Shown: positions 54,150 through 62,983, numbered from the stretch's first letter. The stretch: 62,983 nucleotides of DNA from Desulfobacterales bacterium (GCA_023143455.1 JAGLHT010000011.1:1-62983), one strand, 5' to 3'. The notes: generated from the letters alone by a model not told the origin. Numbers and translations: made by a program.

Positions 54150-55004
54150 TTATTGTCTTAAAGCGATCTGCATTTTATAATTGTCTCCCTTGAAAAAAGC
54201 TGTTGCAAACTCTGCAACTTCACGGGGTTCATAAAATTTACAACTAAAGATGTCAAGATATACTCTGTTTGATGCATTGGCAAAATGACCTGAAATCAGT
54301 GAAGTTTCAATAAGTTGGGTCATACTGAACCCCTCAACTTTTTTATCTTCTCCAAAATGAACAATATTACATTCACCAAACCGTTTCATACCAATCAAAT
54401 CACAAAGCTGCTGTACAAATTGTTCTATTCTTTTTGCATCTCTTATAATATCTGGTGAGCACCCAGCAATATCTACTGAGGTTAGAACTCCCCAGGGATT
54501 TTTCTTTTCATACTCTTTTCCCCAGGATATTGGATTGATCCTTGGATTATTAAGAAGGCCTTTAATAGTCCTGTTTTCCCCTTCCTTTTTCTCTTCAAAT
54601 GACTTGGGAATAATCCCTCTGTTTTGATCAGAAGAAATAACAACGTTCTCAGATTGAAATGAATCTTTCATGGAATTGATAGCAACTTCCAAATCTATGC
54701 TGTCTCCACAGGTAAATATATCCACTGCAGCATAATCATGCTCCGGCCACGCGTGCACAGTGAAATGCGACTCGGCAATAATTACAACGCCACTGACTCC
54801 CTGGGGTTGAAAATCATGAAATGACGAGCTGATAATTGTTGCTCCACTGTCATTGGCAGCTTTCAACAATGCTTTTTCAACAATATCTTTATTTAGCAGA
54901 ATATTTGCAGCACAGTTATAATACTCAATGGTCAACTGTCTTCCTAGGGCAAAGGATGTATCGCCCTTAAAATCTCCTGCAAATTTTCTGTTTTTATCAA
55001 ACAT
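54150..55004 (-). CDS. speD: S-adenosylmethionine decarboxylase, tandem-domain form
   Basis: 284 residues, about twice the bacterial SpeD. The first half is canonical (GRQLTIEYYNC; AESHFTVHAWPEHDYAAVDIFTCGD): cleavage before Ser79 makes the pyruvoyl group. From about 165 a second copy of the fold follows (SVDIAGCSPDIIRDAKRIEQF; VYLDIFSCKFYEPREVAEFA), where ESH has become ETS and the catalytic His is lost. The second half is probably structural or regulatory. Confidence 0.9.
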   Translation of the reverse strand: MFDKNRKFAGDFKGDTSFALGRQLTIEYYNCAANILLNKDIVEKALLKAANDSGATIISSSFHDFQPQGVSGVVIIAESHFTVHAWPEHDYAAVDIFTCGDSIDLEVAINSMKDSFQSENVVISSDQNRGIIPKSFEEKKEGENRTIKGLLNNPRINPISWGKEYEKKNPWGVLTSVDIAGCSPDIIRDAKRIEQFVQQLCDLIGMKRFGECNIVHFGEDKKVEGFSMTQLIETSLISGHFANASNRVYLDIFSCKFYEPREVAEFATAFFKGDNYKMQIALRQ

Positions 55005-55096
55005 TAATACTATCTCCGATTAATGAAAGTTTATAATACTTAATAATAAAGCCTAATGCTTAATAATCAAGGGTAACAAATCAGAAAATGATAAAG

Positions 55097-55795
55097 TTAG
55101 TATATTTCCATAATTGATTTAAATCTCTCATACTCTGTATTTATTGGCATATTCCTTTTCCCCAGATTGTTTATCATCCCTTTTGCATTAAACCTTATAT
55201 ATGGGTTAACACTTAGTTCATCATCCAAAGTTGATACAATTAATTTGGGATTATAATTGTTCATATATCTTTCAATATCTGGATTATCTTTTTCAATGCT
55301 TTTTGCTATTTCCATGGATTCCATCACATAATCATGACCTGCATAAATTTTAGTGTTTCCGGGAAAAGAGATAATTCTTTTGAGAGAGTTAAAAAAAGCA
55401 TTAAAATCACCTGAAAAACAATTACCCACTGTTCCGTTAAATAGAGTATCCCCGGTTATTAAAAAATCATCTGCCTTAAAAACAATAGAATCATCAGTAT
55501 GACCCGAAGTATGGAACATTTCTAAAGTTTCTTTGCCAAGAGATATAGTTTGATCTGATTTAATCTTTGTGGGATTAATAAACTCAGCTTTGGTTTTCTT
55601 GAGCATTACCTCATTCCCTGAAGTATGGTCATAGTGTGAATGGGTATTGGTAACATATTGGATATCAATACTATTCTTTTCTGCAAACAAAAGAATTTCT
55701 TCAACTGCTCCTGCATCAATGGCAATACCGATGTCTGTTGAATATACTAAATACCCCAAATTATCTGTTGAATATCTAAATTGTTGAATATTCAT
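55097..55795 (-). CDS. MBL-fold hydrolase (glyoxalase II-like)
   Basis: 232 residues from the ATG at 55795 (TTGGAG upstream). VTNTHSHYDHTSGN, MFHTSGHTDDSIV, ITGDTLF and IYAGHDY are the metal ligands of glyoxalase II or persulfide dioxygenase-like enzymes. A persulfide or thioester substrate is possible. Confidence 0.88.
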   Translation of the reverse strand: MNIQQFRYSTDNLGYLVYSTDIGIAIDAGAVEEILLFAEKNSIDIQYVTNTHSHYDHTSGNEVMLKKTKAEFINPTKIKSDQTISLGKETLEMFHTSGHTDDSIVFKADDFLITGDTLFNGTVGNCFSGDFNAFFNSLKRIISFPGNTKIYAGHDYVMESMEIAKSIEKDNPDIERYMNNYNPKLIVSTLDDELSVNPYIRFNAKGMINNLGKRNMPINTEYERFKSIMEIY

Positions 55796-55904
55796 AAAAG
55801 CTCCAATCAATATATAATAATTTTTAATAGCACATATATTTTTACAAAATTTCCTAGATAATTGGAAGAATTATTCACTCTCGCTTTGATATTTCTTGGT
55901 TTAC

Positions 55905-55918
55905 TTGATATAAATCAG
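55905..55918. promoter_or_regulatory. FNR-type box before the MFS gene
   Basis: TTGAT-ATAA-ATCAG, one mismatch to the perfect dyad, 21 nt before the start of the MFS gene. It has the same CTAA/ATAA spacer class as the box at 37483. Confidence 0.5.
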
Positions 55919-55938
55919 GAAATATTTAAGGATAAAAA

Positions 55939-57072
55939 ATGAAAAATATTTCAAAAAACCCAATGTTCCGTTATTTAATACTTCTCACTATCTGCTCTAC
56001 AGTCGGGCTTCAGACTTGGCGTACATTATTTAATAATTTTTCAGTTGAAATTGTAAACCTTCAAGGATATCAAATTGGAATAATTCAATCAGTCAGAGAG
56101 ATTCCAGGTTTCTTGGCCTTGTTAGTCATTTTTTTCCTTCTGATATTAAAAGAGCATCTCCTCTCAGCTTTTTCTATATTAATACTCGGGTTTGGCGTTG
56201 CTTTGACTGGACTTCTTCCATTCTACCATGGTGTTATATTCACAACTCTTATAATGAGCTTTGGATTTCATTATTATGAGACCACCAATCAATCTCTTAC
56301 TTTACAATATTTTGGAAAAGAAATATCGCCATGGGTTTTTGGAAAACAACGCAGTCTTGCAGCTGCAACAAATATCGTTGTTGGGATATCAATTTTTATT
56401 TTAACACCGATATTATCCTATACACAATTATACTTGATTTTCGGCGTGTTGATTATTGCAGCTTCACTATGGGCATTAACAAAAAATCCTGTCGATAAAG
56501 AACTAATCCCCCAGCATAAAAAAATGATTTTGAAAAAAAAATATAGTTTATATTATTTTTTAACATTTATGGCTGGTGCAAGAAGACAGATTTTTATAGC
56601 TTTTGCAATATTCTTAATGGTAAAAAAGTTTAATTTTTCTGTCCAGGAAATAACAGCACTGTTTGTAATTAATAATATTGTTAATTATTTTTTGAGCCCG
56701 CTAATAGGGAAAAGTATTATAAAATTTGGAGAAAGACGGGTTTTATCTATTGAATATTTCAGCCTTATTTTTGTATTCTTAGCCTATGCATTTGTTGAGA
56801 CAAAGATTATTGTTGCCATACTCTATATCCTTGATCATATTTTTTTTAATTTTGCCATTGCAATAAGAACGTATTTTCAAAAAATTGGGGACCCAAAAGA
56901 TATAGCTCCCAGTATGGCTATGGGGTTTACAATCAATCATGTAGCAGCTGTGTTTTTACCTGTTATAGGTGGCTATTTGTGGATGATTGACTATAGAATA
57001 CCATTTATTATAGGTGCTTGCTTAAGTGCTATTTCTCTTATTGCTGTGCAAAAAATAAAAACTATGGCATGA
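55939..57072 (+). CDS. MFS transporter
   Basis: 377 residues, 11-12 hydrophobic helices with a loop after helix 6 (KNPVDKELIPQHKKMILKKKYS). It contains no classical drug-efflux signature and the substrate cannot be told. Likely controlled by the FNR-type box. Confidence 0.85.
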   Translation: MKNISKNPMFRYLILLTICSTVGLQTWRTLFNNFSVEIVNLQGYQIGIIQSVREIPGFLALLVIFFLLILKEHLLSAFSILILGFGVALTGLLPFYHGVIFTTLIMSFGFHYYETTNQSLTLQYFGKEISPWVFGKQRSLAAATNIVVGISIFILTPILSYTQLYLIFGVLIIAASLWALTKNPVDKELIPQHKKMILKKKYSLYYFLTFMAGARRQIFIAFAIFLMVKKFNFSVQEITALFVINNIVNYFLSPLIGKSIIKFGERRVLSIEYFSLIFVFLAYAFVETKIIVAILYILDHIFFNFAIAIRTYFQKIGDPKDIAPSMAMGFTINHVAAVFLPVIGGYLWMIDYRIPFIIGACLSAISLIAVQKIKTMA

Positions 57073-57157
57073 TTTTTGAAAGTCTAATTTATCAAGATAG
57101 ATATAAATAGTTATTTACATAACAAAATAAAATAAATGGCTAAAAAGGAGATAAATT

Positions 57158-57325
57158 ATGACCAGTTGGATGTGTGATAAATGTGGGTATATTCATGAAC
57201 CTGTGACAACCCCACCAGAAAAATGCCCATCGTGTAAGAGTGAGTGTTCTTTTGTTGACAACTCCTGTTACACCCCTGATTGCGCGGGAAAACCAAACGA
57301 CCCTCAAATAAAAAAAGATAAATAA
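57158..57325 (+). CDS. Rubredoxin-like small Fe protein
   Basis: 55 residues from an AAAAGGAG-led ATG. CDKCGY and CPSCKS form the rubredoxin-like Fe(Cys)4 knuckles, with extra Cys in the tail (SCYTPDCAG). Too short to be a standard rubredoxin (no long Gly loop). Confidence 0.8.
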   Translation: MTSWMCDKCGYIHEPVTTPPEKCPSCKSECSFVDNSCYTPDCAGKPNDPQIKKDK

Positions 57326-57367
57326 AACAAAATTATTGCTTAATTAAAATTTTAATAGGAATATAAA

Positions 57368-57547
57368 ATGTCAGAGCCAAAAGATATGTATCAATGCCAA
57401 ACAATTAGTTGCGGTTATACTTATGATCCAGATAGGGGAGACAGAAAGGGAAAAATTGCAAAGGGAACAAAGTTTGATGACTTGCCCACTGACTGGAAAT
57501 GCCCTATTTGTGGTGCAAGTACCAAGGCATTTAAATCACTTGGTTAA
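57368..57547 (+). CDS. Rubredoxin
   Basis: 59 residues: QCQTISCGYTYDPDRGDRKGKIAKGTKFDDLPTDWKCPICGA. The first knuckle is CxxxxCGY, as in type II rubredoxins, the second CPICG. It passes electrons from the NAD(P)H reductase to Dfx and rubrerythrin nearby. Confidence 0.93.
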   Translation: MSEPKDMYQCQTISCGYTYDPDRGDRKGKIAKGTKFDDLPTDWKCPICGASTKAFKSLG

Positions 57548-57677
57548 GTTTAAACAGCGTTTTAAACATACAAATGAACTATTTTAAAAAAAGGGGGATT
57601 CAAAGGTGTTACCAGAGCAGCAGCGGAATGTGGCGCTGATGCCATCATTATAGAAAAAAGGGCTGCAAGATACATTT

Positions 57678-57890
57678 AACAATATCATTGTAGCTGAAAA
57701 ATATCATGAAAAACTCTACTTAGAGCTTGCTGAAAACGTTGCAAAGGAAAGGGTTTTTCAAAAAGATGAAGAAAAAGTTTGGCGTTGTCTAAGTTGCGGA
57801 CACCTTCATACAGGGAAAGCAGCTCCTGAAAAATGCCCGGCCTGCGTAAAACCCACCGATTATTTCGAATTATTATATAAAAACTGGTAA
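57678..57890 (+). pseudogene. Rubrerythrin C-terminal fragment
   Basis: It reads AEKYHEKLYLELAENVAKERVF, then WRCLSCGHLHTGKAAPEKCPACVKP, the rubredoxin-like end of a rubrerythrin. No start and no diiron helix: an upstream fragment (57606-57678) stops in another context. A full-length rubrerythrin lies at 58371. Confidence 0.75.
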
Positions 57891-57899
57891 GAAATATTT

Positions 57900-57939
57900 A
57901 GTACAATAAACGAGACATTTATGACTCGTTTATTGTACT
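57900..57939. terminator. 15-bp hairpin between convergent genes
   Basis: AGTACAATAAACGAG, a 10-nt loop, then the exact complement. It lies between the rubrerythrin fragment and the dfx stop. Confidence 0.6.
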
Positions 57940-57968
57940 TATATGCATATCATACAAGTCTTATAATA

Positions 57969-58349
57969 TTAGTATTCCCAAAGACCATGAAGGTTACAGT
58001 ATTCTCGGGCTGTTACCTTATCTGCATTAGTATAGAAAATAGCTTCTGGTGCATCTGAAGAATCAAGAAATTTTCTTTGAATCAATGTACCATTTTCTGA
58101 GACAAGCTCAACCCAGACAATCCAGTGTTCAGGTGTCATAGGATGAGCCACGCTTCCAACTTTTACCAGATAACCACCTTCAATTTTTTCCACAACCGGA
58201 ACATGTTTTTCTTTTGCAGCATCTACAGTATTAGCAACGATTCGATTCATAGGTTCGCCACAACACATTACAGGAGGCTCTTCTGCATGAAGAACCTGGG
58301 CTATATTTCCACATTTTTCGCATTTGTAAATACCATATTTTTCAGCCAT
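57969..58349 (-). CDS. dfx: Desulfoferrodoxin (superoxide reductase)
   Basis: 126 residues. Centre I: YKCEKCGNI..CCGEP; centre II: KHVPVVE, HPMTPEHWIVWVEL and CNLHGLWE. It reduces superoxide to peroxide using rubredoxin electrons. It follows rbr by 21 nt. Confidence 0.97.
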   Translation of the reverse strand: MAEKYGIYKCEKCGNIAQVLHAEEPPVMCCGEPMNRIVANTVDAAKEKHVPVVEKIEGGYLVKVGSVAHPMTPEHWIVWVELVSENGTLIQRKFLDSSDAPEAIFYTNADKVTAREYCNLHGLWEY

Positions 58350-58370
58350 TTTTTTCTCCTTTTTAAAAAA

Positions 58371-58949
58371 TTAATAGTTTTTAGGAACTATTTCAAAATG
58401 AGCCTTGGCATGGGCACATGCAGGACATAAATCAGGAGCTTCATCACCTTCATGGTTGTATCCACAATTCCTGCATCTCCATGCAACGATGTTGTCTCTT
58501 TTAAATACCCGGTCTTTTTCAATATTCTCAACAAGGGCAAGAAATCTTTGTTCATGATAAAACTCAGCCACACCAATGGATTCAAAAGTTTTTGCAATAT
58601 CATCAAATCCTTCTTCCAAAGCTTTCGCCGCAAACTCTGGATACATGGATGTATTCTCAAAGTTTTCACCAGCAGCAGATTCCTTGAGATTATCTTTTGT
58701 TTCTCCTATGATTCCGGCAGGAAAACTTGCGGTAATTTGAAGTTCCTCACCAGATTCTAAGTACTTGAACAATCGCTTGGCATGCTCTTTTTCATGGTTT
58801 GCAGTCTCTTCAAAAATTGCTTGAATCTGAACATACCCTTCTTTTTTAGCCTTTGAAGCAAAATAGGTATATCGGTTACGTGCCTGGGACTCTCCTGCAA
58901 AAGCAGTTAATAAATTCTTTTCGGTTTGTGTTCCTTTTAATTGTGCCAT
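58371..58949 (-). CDS. rbr: Rubrerythrin
   Basis: 192 residues: diiron helices (LLTAFAGESQARNRYTYFASKAKKEG; EETANHEKEHAKRLF) and a C-terminal rubredoxin domain (WRCRNCGYNHEGDEAPDLCPACAH). It destroys peroxide. Confidence 0.97.
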   Translation of the reverse strand: MAQLKGTQTEKNLLTAFAGESQARNRYTYFASKAKKEGYVQIQAIFEETANHEKEHAKRLFKYLESGEELQITASFPAGIIGETKDNLKESAAGENFENTSMYPEFAAKALEEGFDDIAKTFESIGVAEFYHEQRFLALVENIEKDRVFKRDNIVAWRCRNCGYNHEGDEAPDLCPACAHAKAHFEIVPKNY

Positions 58950-58989
58950 TTTTTCTCCTTACCTTAATATAATCTTAGTTTTATAGTTA

Positions 58990-60126
58990 TTATTCTGTGG
59001 CAATTTGCCTGACCACACCAGAAAAACCTGCTGTGTTGCCAAGCATGATACAGCCTACAAGTTTACCATCTTTTCGTACTATCTTTCTATAAACTTTATC
59101 ACTCTTTTCAATATCACTTTCAAGTAAGTTATCAGGATCAATATCTCCTGCGGACCCTAAGTCAATTCCCGCAACCTTTAGACGATTTGAAGGGACTATA
59201 GATTCAAAAACCTTTAAAAACCCTGCCATATTACTACCTGCAACCCTGCCCTGTTCCTGTGCTTCAGACCAGATACAAAAATTTGTCTGTTCAAACTCAG
59301 CCACATCTCCGGCTGCATATATATTGTCTAAGCTTGTTTCCATATAATTATTAACTATTACTCCTCTGTCAATTTTAAGACCTAATTTTTCAGGCAGGCT
59401 AAGGCTTGGCCTTACACCAGCTGAAAAAAGAACAATATCTGCATCCAAGACTTCACCTGATTCTAGTTCCACGCCCGTAACAGCTTTCTCTCCCATTATC
59501 TTTTTTGTCTTTGCTCTCAATCTAAAATTAAGGCCTATATTTTTTAGTTTTTCTGTAAGTAACAATGCCCCCTCATTATCCATCTGTCGTGGCAACAGTC
59601 TATCAAAAAACTCAACCACTGTAACAGTAAGCCCTCTTTTAACAAATGCATGAGCCGCTTCTATTCCTAAAAGCCCTCCGCCGATAACCACTACATTTTT
59701 TACGTTGGAAATAGCATCTACAATATTTTTTGCATCATCATAAGTTCGAAGCGCAAAGACGTTACTCTTTGAATTGCCTTCAATTGGAGGTATAAAAGAT
59801 GCACTGCCTGTAGAGATTAAAAGAGAATCGTATTCAAGGGTATTGCCTGCCTGATCTTCTACCTGCTTTTTAGCATTATCAATATTTATTACAGTGGTCC
59901 CGGTTTTCAACTCGATCTTATTGTCTTTGTACCATTGATCTTTTTTTATAACCAAATCAGACTTTTCTGTGATACCAGCCATATAATCGGGCAATTTTAT
60001 TCTGGAATAAAAAGGAGTTGTTTCCTCTGTTACCATGGTAATTTGACCATGGGGGTCGTTTTTTCGAATTTCTATCGCTGCTTCAGTGCCAGCAACTCCA
60101 TTTCCAATTATTAAATATTTTTTCAT
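58990..60126 (-). CDS. NAD(P)H-rubredoxin oxidoreductase-like flavoprotein
   Basis: 378 residues. FAD site IGNGVAGTEAAIEI, NAD site VVIGGGLLGIEAA and the second FAD motif NIYAAGDVAEFEQ. It probably feeds rubredoxin, which feeds Dfx and rubrerythrin in the same cluster. Confidence 0.9.
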   Translation of the reverse strand: MKKYLIIGNGVAGTEAAIEIRKNDPHGQITMVTEETTPFYSRIKLPDYMAGITEKSDLVIKKDQWYKDNKIELKTGTTVINIDNAKKQVEDQAGNTLEYDSLLISTGSASFIPPIEGNSKSNVFALRTYDDAKNIVDAISNVKNVVVIGGGLLGIEAAHAFVKRGLTVTVVEFFDRLLPRQMDNEGALLLTEKLKNIGLNFRLRAKTKKIMGEKAVTGVELESGEVLDADIVLFSAGVRPSLSLPEKLGLKIDRGVIVNNYMETSLDNIYAAGDVAEFEQTNFCIWSEAQEQGRVAGSNMAGFLKVFESIVPSNRLKVAGIDLGSAGDIDPDNLLESDIEKSDKVYRKIVRKDGKLVGCIMLGNTAGFSGVVRQIATE

Positions 60127-60553
60127 ATATAGTATCTCCCTTTCCTGGGGTTAGCTCAGTTACAAAAACATTTCTTAAGAAGTCAGTCTATTGATAATAT
60201 AATATATTTATACATTTTTAATAATATAGCAATCATCATGCCTAATTATGTTTATTATAAATAAAATCTCATTTTTTGTTAATCCTTTCCTGTTCTGCTC
60301 ATAAATTATCAATTTAAAAAACAATAATGCTGTCATGAGACACTTAAAACCGAGACAAGATTGTACCAAAAGCATGCTCCGAAAATTATAATAACAGATG
60401 ATTCTTCTAAATTCACTGCCTGGGATTAGAATTATAACAAATGGCATAAAACTTGTAGAGTTTACACCGGAAACAGCAGATGAAAAAGTAAAACTTCTAA
60501 GACAATCATTTCATCATCTTTTTTGCGTAGCCACTCTGACAACCATGCAAATC
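60127..60553. other. Intergenic region, no gene recognised
   Basis: AT-rich. A plus ORF (60398-60631) and a minus ORF (60208-60447) show no family likeness. Promoters for the minus-strand oxidoreductase are expected here. Confidence 0.35.
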
Positions 60554-60925
60554 TCAGGGCCAGGACATATTCAGGAAACATGTCCCTTTGTAGACTGGCA
60601 AAAACTCTCCGTAATTGGATTTTTGATATAACAAGGCTTGTTTAAGCCCGTTATCATTTAAAACTTCAATTGCCTTGGCAACATTCTTTCTAATCTGAAA
60701 TTTGCTTTTTAAAAATTCTTCCAGCAAAAAAAGATTGCCGCCTTTATTTTCAATCACCACCCTGGAAAGTGTGCGTTCAGGACTGCCCTGGATATCAATG
60801 TCCTGGCGGACACATTCAAATTCAACATTCCATTGCTGTTTTAACCATAAAATGAATTCTTTATTTCCTTGATTAAAGAATTCTTGCAATTTGTGTTTCC
60901 AGATCTGCTTTGGGTAAGGCACCAA
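60554..60925 (-). CDS. Truncated phosphotransferase-like protein (tentative)
   Basis: 123 residues. The N-terminus (LQEFFNQGNKEFILWLKQQW.. SRVVIENKGGNLFLLEEF) has the look of an aminoglycoside/homoserine-kinase-like family, but it stops before any catalytic motif (HGDxHxxN). It overlaps the thioredoxin gene by 53 nt, so its start may be later. It could be a fragment. Confidence 0.4.
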   Translation of the reverse strand: MVPYPKQIWKHKLQEFFNQGNKEFILWLKQQWNVEFECVRQDIDIQGSPERTLSRVVIENKGGNLFLLEEFLKSKFQIRKNVAKAIEVLNDNGLKQALLYQKSNYGEFLPVYKGTCFLNMSWP

Positions 60926-61319
60926 CTACTTGATCAATGACTTTACCCTTTTTCACAAGAAGCATAGTCGGAATACTTGAAATGGAATATTTTGATCCTA
61001 TCCTTGGATTTTCATCCACATTAACCTTAGCTATTATCAACCTGCCTTTATATTTTACAGCAAGTTCATCCAAAACCGGACCAACAGCCTTGCAGGGACC
61101 GCACCATGGAGCCCAGCAATCTACAAGCACCGGGAGAACTGAACCTAACACCACTTTATCAAAAGTATTATCCACAACATCAACGGGTTGACTTATAATA
61201 TCTGTTGACAAAAGAGCCCCGCATTTACCACATTTTGGGGATTCATCCATTCGCGAAAGTGGAATTCTGTTTTTTGTGCCACACTCTAGACACCCAAGTA
61301 TCAAGCTATCATCATTCAT
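60873..61319 (-). CDS. trxC: Thioredoxin with N-terminal zinc ribbon (TrxC type)
   Basis: 148 residues: zinc knuckle CLECGTK..PKCGKCG, then the active site APWCGPCKAV and the cis-Pro SSIPTMLLV. Confidence 0.95.
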   Translation of the reverse strand: MNDDSLILGCLECGTKNRIPLSRMDESPKCGKCGALLSTDIISQPVDVVDNTFDKVVLGSVLPVLVDCWAPWCGPCKAVGPVLDELAVKYKGRLIIAKVNVDENPRIGSKYSISSIPTMLLVKKGKVIDQVVGALPKADLETQIARIL

Positions 61320-61328
61320 TGTCTTTTC

Positions 61329-61760
61329 CTAAATTAATGAAACAATACTTTTGCCATAGTCTTGGGATGCCTTGGTTCCCCCTTCTATCCAACTGGCTTT
61401 TAGCATCAGGGGATCAGACACCATTTTCATGCCATAAATATTTTTCATGGTTTCAAATATTCTTCCTGGTGCTTCACCGCTCCAGCCATAAGCACCAAAA
61501 GCGCCACCAACTTTATCTTTAAGCTCTGCTCTTTCTGCAATAAATAAAAATTGCTTCATGGATGATATCATTTCACCATGGTAAGTTGCTGAGCCAAAGG
61601 CATATCCATCAAAGCCATTTAAATCATCTTCGCTCTTAATCTCGTTTATACGTTTTATAATTGCCTCGTGCCCTGCAATGCGAACACCTTCTGCAATAAG
61701 CTCTGCAATTGTTTTTGTTTCATCAGCTCTTGTAGCATATACTATTAGAACTTTTCCCAT
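61329..61760 (-). CDS. Flavodoxin
   Basis: 143 residues with FMN phosphate loop YATRADETKTIAELI and the SATYHGEMISSMKQFL and GAYGWSGEAPG loops. An electron carrier between the neighbours; 9 nt from trxC. Confidence 0.93.
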   Translation of the reverse strand: MGKVLIVYATRADETKTIAELIAEGVRIAGHEAIIKRINEIKSEDDLNGFDGYAFGSATYHGEMISSMKQFLFIAERAELKDKVGGAFGAYGWSGEAPGRIFETMKNIYGMKMVSDPLMLKASWIEGGTKASQDYGKSIVSLI

Positions 61761-61774
61761 TTTTTTCTCCTTTA

Positions 61775-62944
61775 TTATAAATTGTTCTGTGATTTAAATA
61801 AAATTCTTGAACCAACCATCTTAATGTTTTTAGTTCCAGTCATAAACATTGCTTTTCCCAATGTTTGTTTAATATGTTCAAGGTGCATCTTTACACCAAG
61901 AGTCCCGGCGCCAACAGATGCTCTGATAATATCTCTTCCCAAAAGAACAGCATTTGCACCCAGTGCCAGCATTTTTAACACATCATATCCTGTCCTCACA
62001 CCACCATCAGCTGTAATTGTAACAGAGTTTCCAAGTTTCTTCCTAATCTGGGGCAGGACTGTTGCAACACCAGGTGTTGAATCCAACACTCTGCCACCAT
62101 GATTTGATACAGCGATAACTGTTACGCCAGCGTCAACACATTTCTGAGCCTCGTCAGGTATCATGATTCCCTTGGCAATAAATGGTATAGATGAAAAAAT
62201 AACTAATTCCTCAATATCCTTCACACTTTTTCTAAATACAGGTTGTCCATGGCTTGCCATCATGGTTGAACCACACCCATCCAGGTCCACTCCAACGGCT
62301 TTACAGCCCAAAGCTTCAGCTTTTTCAATCAATTTTTTAAGAACAGTCTGGGACCTTGGCTTGAATATTGGAATGCCATAACCATCACATGCTTTCATAG
62401 AATCAAGAGAAGAATGATTATCAGGTTCATAAAACCACGTATCTCCACGCAACCCTATTGTACCAGCCTCTTTTGCACCTTTTAACACTGATGTGCAGAA
62501 TACAGTTTCATCCATAGCGTCGTTATACTGCTTTACACCTGCTGTAGATGAAGGAAGCACAGGAAATTTCAAATCAATTCCCAAAAAAGAAGTAGAGGTA
62601 TCTGGTTCAAAATGCTCTCCTAATACAGACATATTCAATTGTATGTTTGCAAGGGCATCGACATTTGCCCTAAAAGAATGTCCTTGACCCACACCGCCAA
62701 GACCAATTGGTTTTCCATAGGACTCCCGTTGACATATTTTATCAGAACCACCATCACAAGATGGATACGCAGCACAAATTCCCTTAAGCTTTTTCCTTGC
62801 TATATCTCGGACCTGCTCAAGGTTTTGAGGCACATCCTCACTGTTCATAATCGTCCTATCATCTGCATGACAATCATTACATTCAGAAGGCTTACTTTCA
62901 CTTTTATGTGTCCCATGACAAACAGAACAATACCATTGAGTCAT
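61775..62944 (-). CDS. FMN alpha-hydroxyacid oxidase-like protein with N-terminal zinc/iron knuckle
   Basis: 389 residues. The first 33 carry WYCSVCHGTHKSESKPSECNDCHAD, a CxxC-CxxC knuckle. The core is an FMN TIM barrel of the lactate/glycolate oxidase type (PVLPSSTAG, VSNHGGRVLDSTPG, ITADGGVRTGYDVLKMLALGANAVLLGRD). Such proteins in anaerobes may act as rubredoxin-linked dehydrogenases. Substrate unknown. Confidence 0.88.
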   Translation of the reverse strand: MTQWYCSVCHGTHKSESKPSECNDCHADDRTIMNSEDVPQNLEQVRDIARKKLKGICAAYPSCDGGSDKICQRESYGKPIGLGGVGQGHSFRANVDALANIQLNMSVLGEHFEPDTSTSFLGIDLKFPVLPSSTAGVKQYNDAMDETVFCTSVLKGAKEAGTIGLRGDTWFYEPDNHSSLDSMKACDGYGIPIFKPRSQTVLKKLIEKAEALGCKAVGVDLDGCGSTMMASHGQPVFRKSVKDIEELVIFSSIPFIAKGIMIPDEAQKCVDAGVTVIAVSNHGGRVLDSTPGVATVLPQIRKKLGNSVTITADGGVRTGYDVLKMLALGANAVLLGRDIIRASVGAGTLGVKMHLEHIKQTLGKAMFMTGTKNIKMVGSRILFKSQNNL

Positions 62945-62983
62945 TTAATTTCTCCTTTTATAAACTGATATGGTTGACACTTG

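Noticed and set aside
60554-60556. TGA ending the phosphotransferase-like ORF as a possible third Sec codon
   Set aside because: The sequence after it has no homologous continuation, hits another stop after 17 codons and has no hairpin like the two SECIS candidates.

Overview
The window is about 63 kb of an AT-rich genome of an anaerobic, strictly respiratory bacterium, most likely a sulfate-reducing or related Desulfobacterota (Desulfobacterales-like). The reasons are a selenocysteine-containing Hdr/MvhD/MetFV redox operon, desulfoferrodoxin, rubrerythrin and rubredoxins, many CxxC and CCG-type Fe-S proteins, and sigma54/PAS two-component systems. The assignment is inferred from gene content; there is no rRNA or marker tree here.

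Layout. 1-2050: the end of an RHS-repeat protein, an IS200/IS605 transposase remnant and strong hairpins. 2063-4948: a polyprenyl-phosphate mannose synthase-like GT2 next to a TMTC-like membrane TPR glycosyltransferase. 5167-5440: a transposase stub. 5524-16711: a complete-looking type II secretion operon, gspE-F-G-H-I-J-K-L-M-C-D, all on the minus strand. 17085-26433: a minus-strand operon with an HTH-receiver regulator, a MetF paralogue, an HdrC/HdrB-fusion selenoprotein, a 1478-residue HdrA with an inserted GltD-like NADPH module, a selenoprotein MvhD, MetV and MetF. A PAS histidine kinase (26627-28450) lies just upstream. 28816-31288: a monooxygenase-like ABM protein, a spermidine-synthase-like protein, YwbE and a hybrid kinase.

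31794-37421 is the most intriguing stretch. It holds an inverted repeat placed like an enhancer, a -24/-12 (sigma54) promoter, a 32-residue lipoprotein precursor whose mature part would be only 7 residues, and a terminator. These are followed by an orphan oligopeptide-binding lipoprotein, a membrane sensor kinase and a convergent NtrC-type regulator, and a second tiny ORF preceded by an FNR-type box. I propose it as a candidate peptide-sensing circuit. 37540-42000 is an accessory, decaying stretch: an NrfD-like remnant, a broken AbiE locus, and HMA / DUF2318 / ABC-ATPase pieces fused by deletions and homopolymer frameshifts.

42043-49875 is biosynthetic: metY-metX-metW-MOSC-nadA, then nifU-like/nifS/hdrC/hdrB. 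49876-51834 carries toxin-antitoxin genes and remnants (hicBA, XRE, CPBP, ParE/RelE pair). 51938-55795 is a polyamine operon (speD-speE-GNAT-DUF2156) plus an MBL hydrolase. 55939-62944 holds an MFS transporter and an oxygen-stress and thiol/flavin redox cluster: two rubredoxins, desulfoferrodoxin, rubrerythrin, NAD(P)H-rubredoxin reductase-like protein, thioredoxin, flavodoxin and an FMN alpha-hydroxyacid oxidase-like protein.

Two in-frame UGA codons in the Hdr operon are each followed by a 17-nt hairpin with the same core. This is the best-supported unusual feature of the window.
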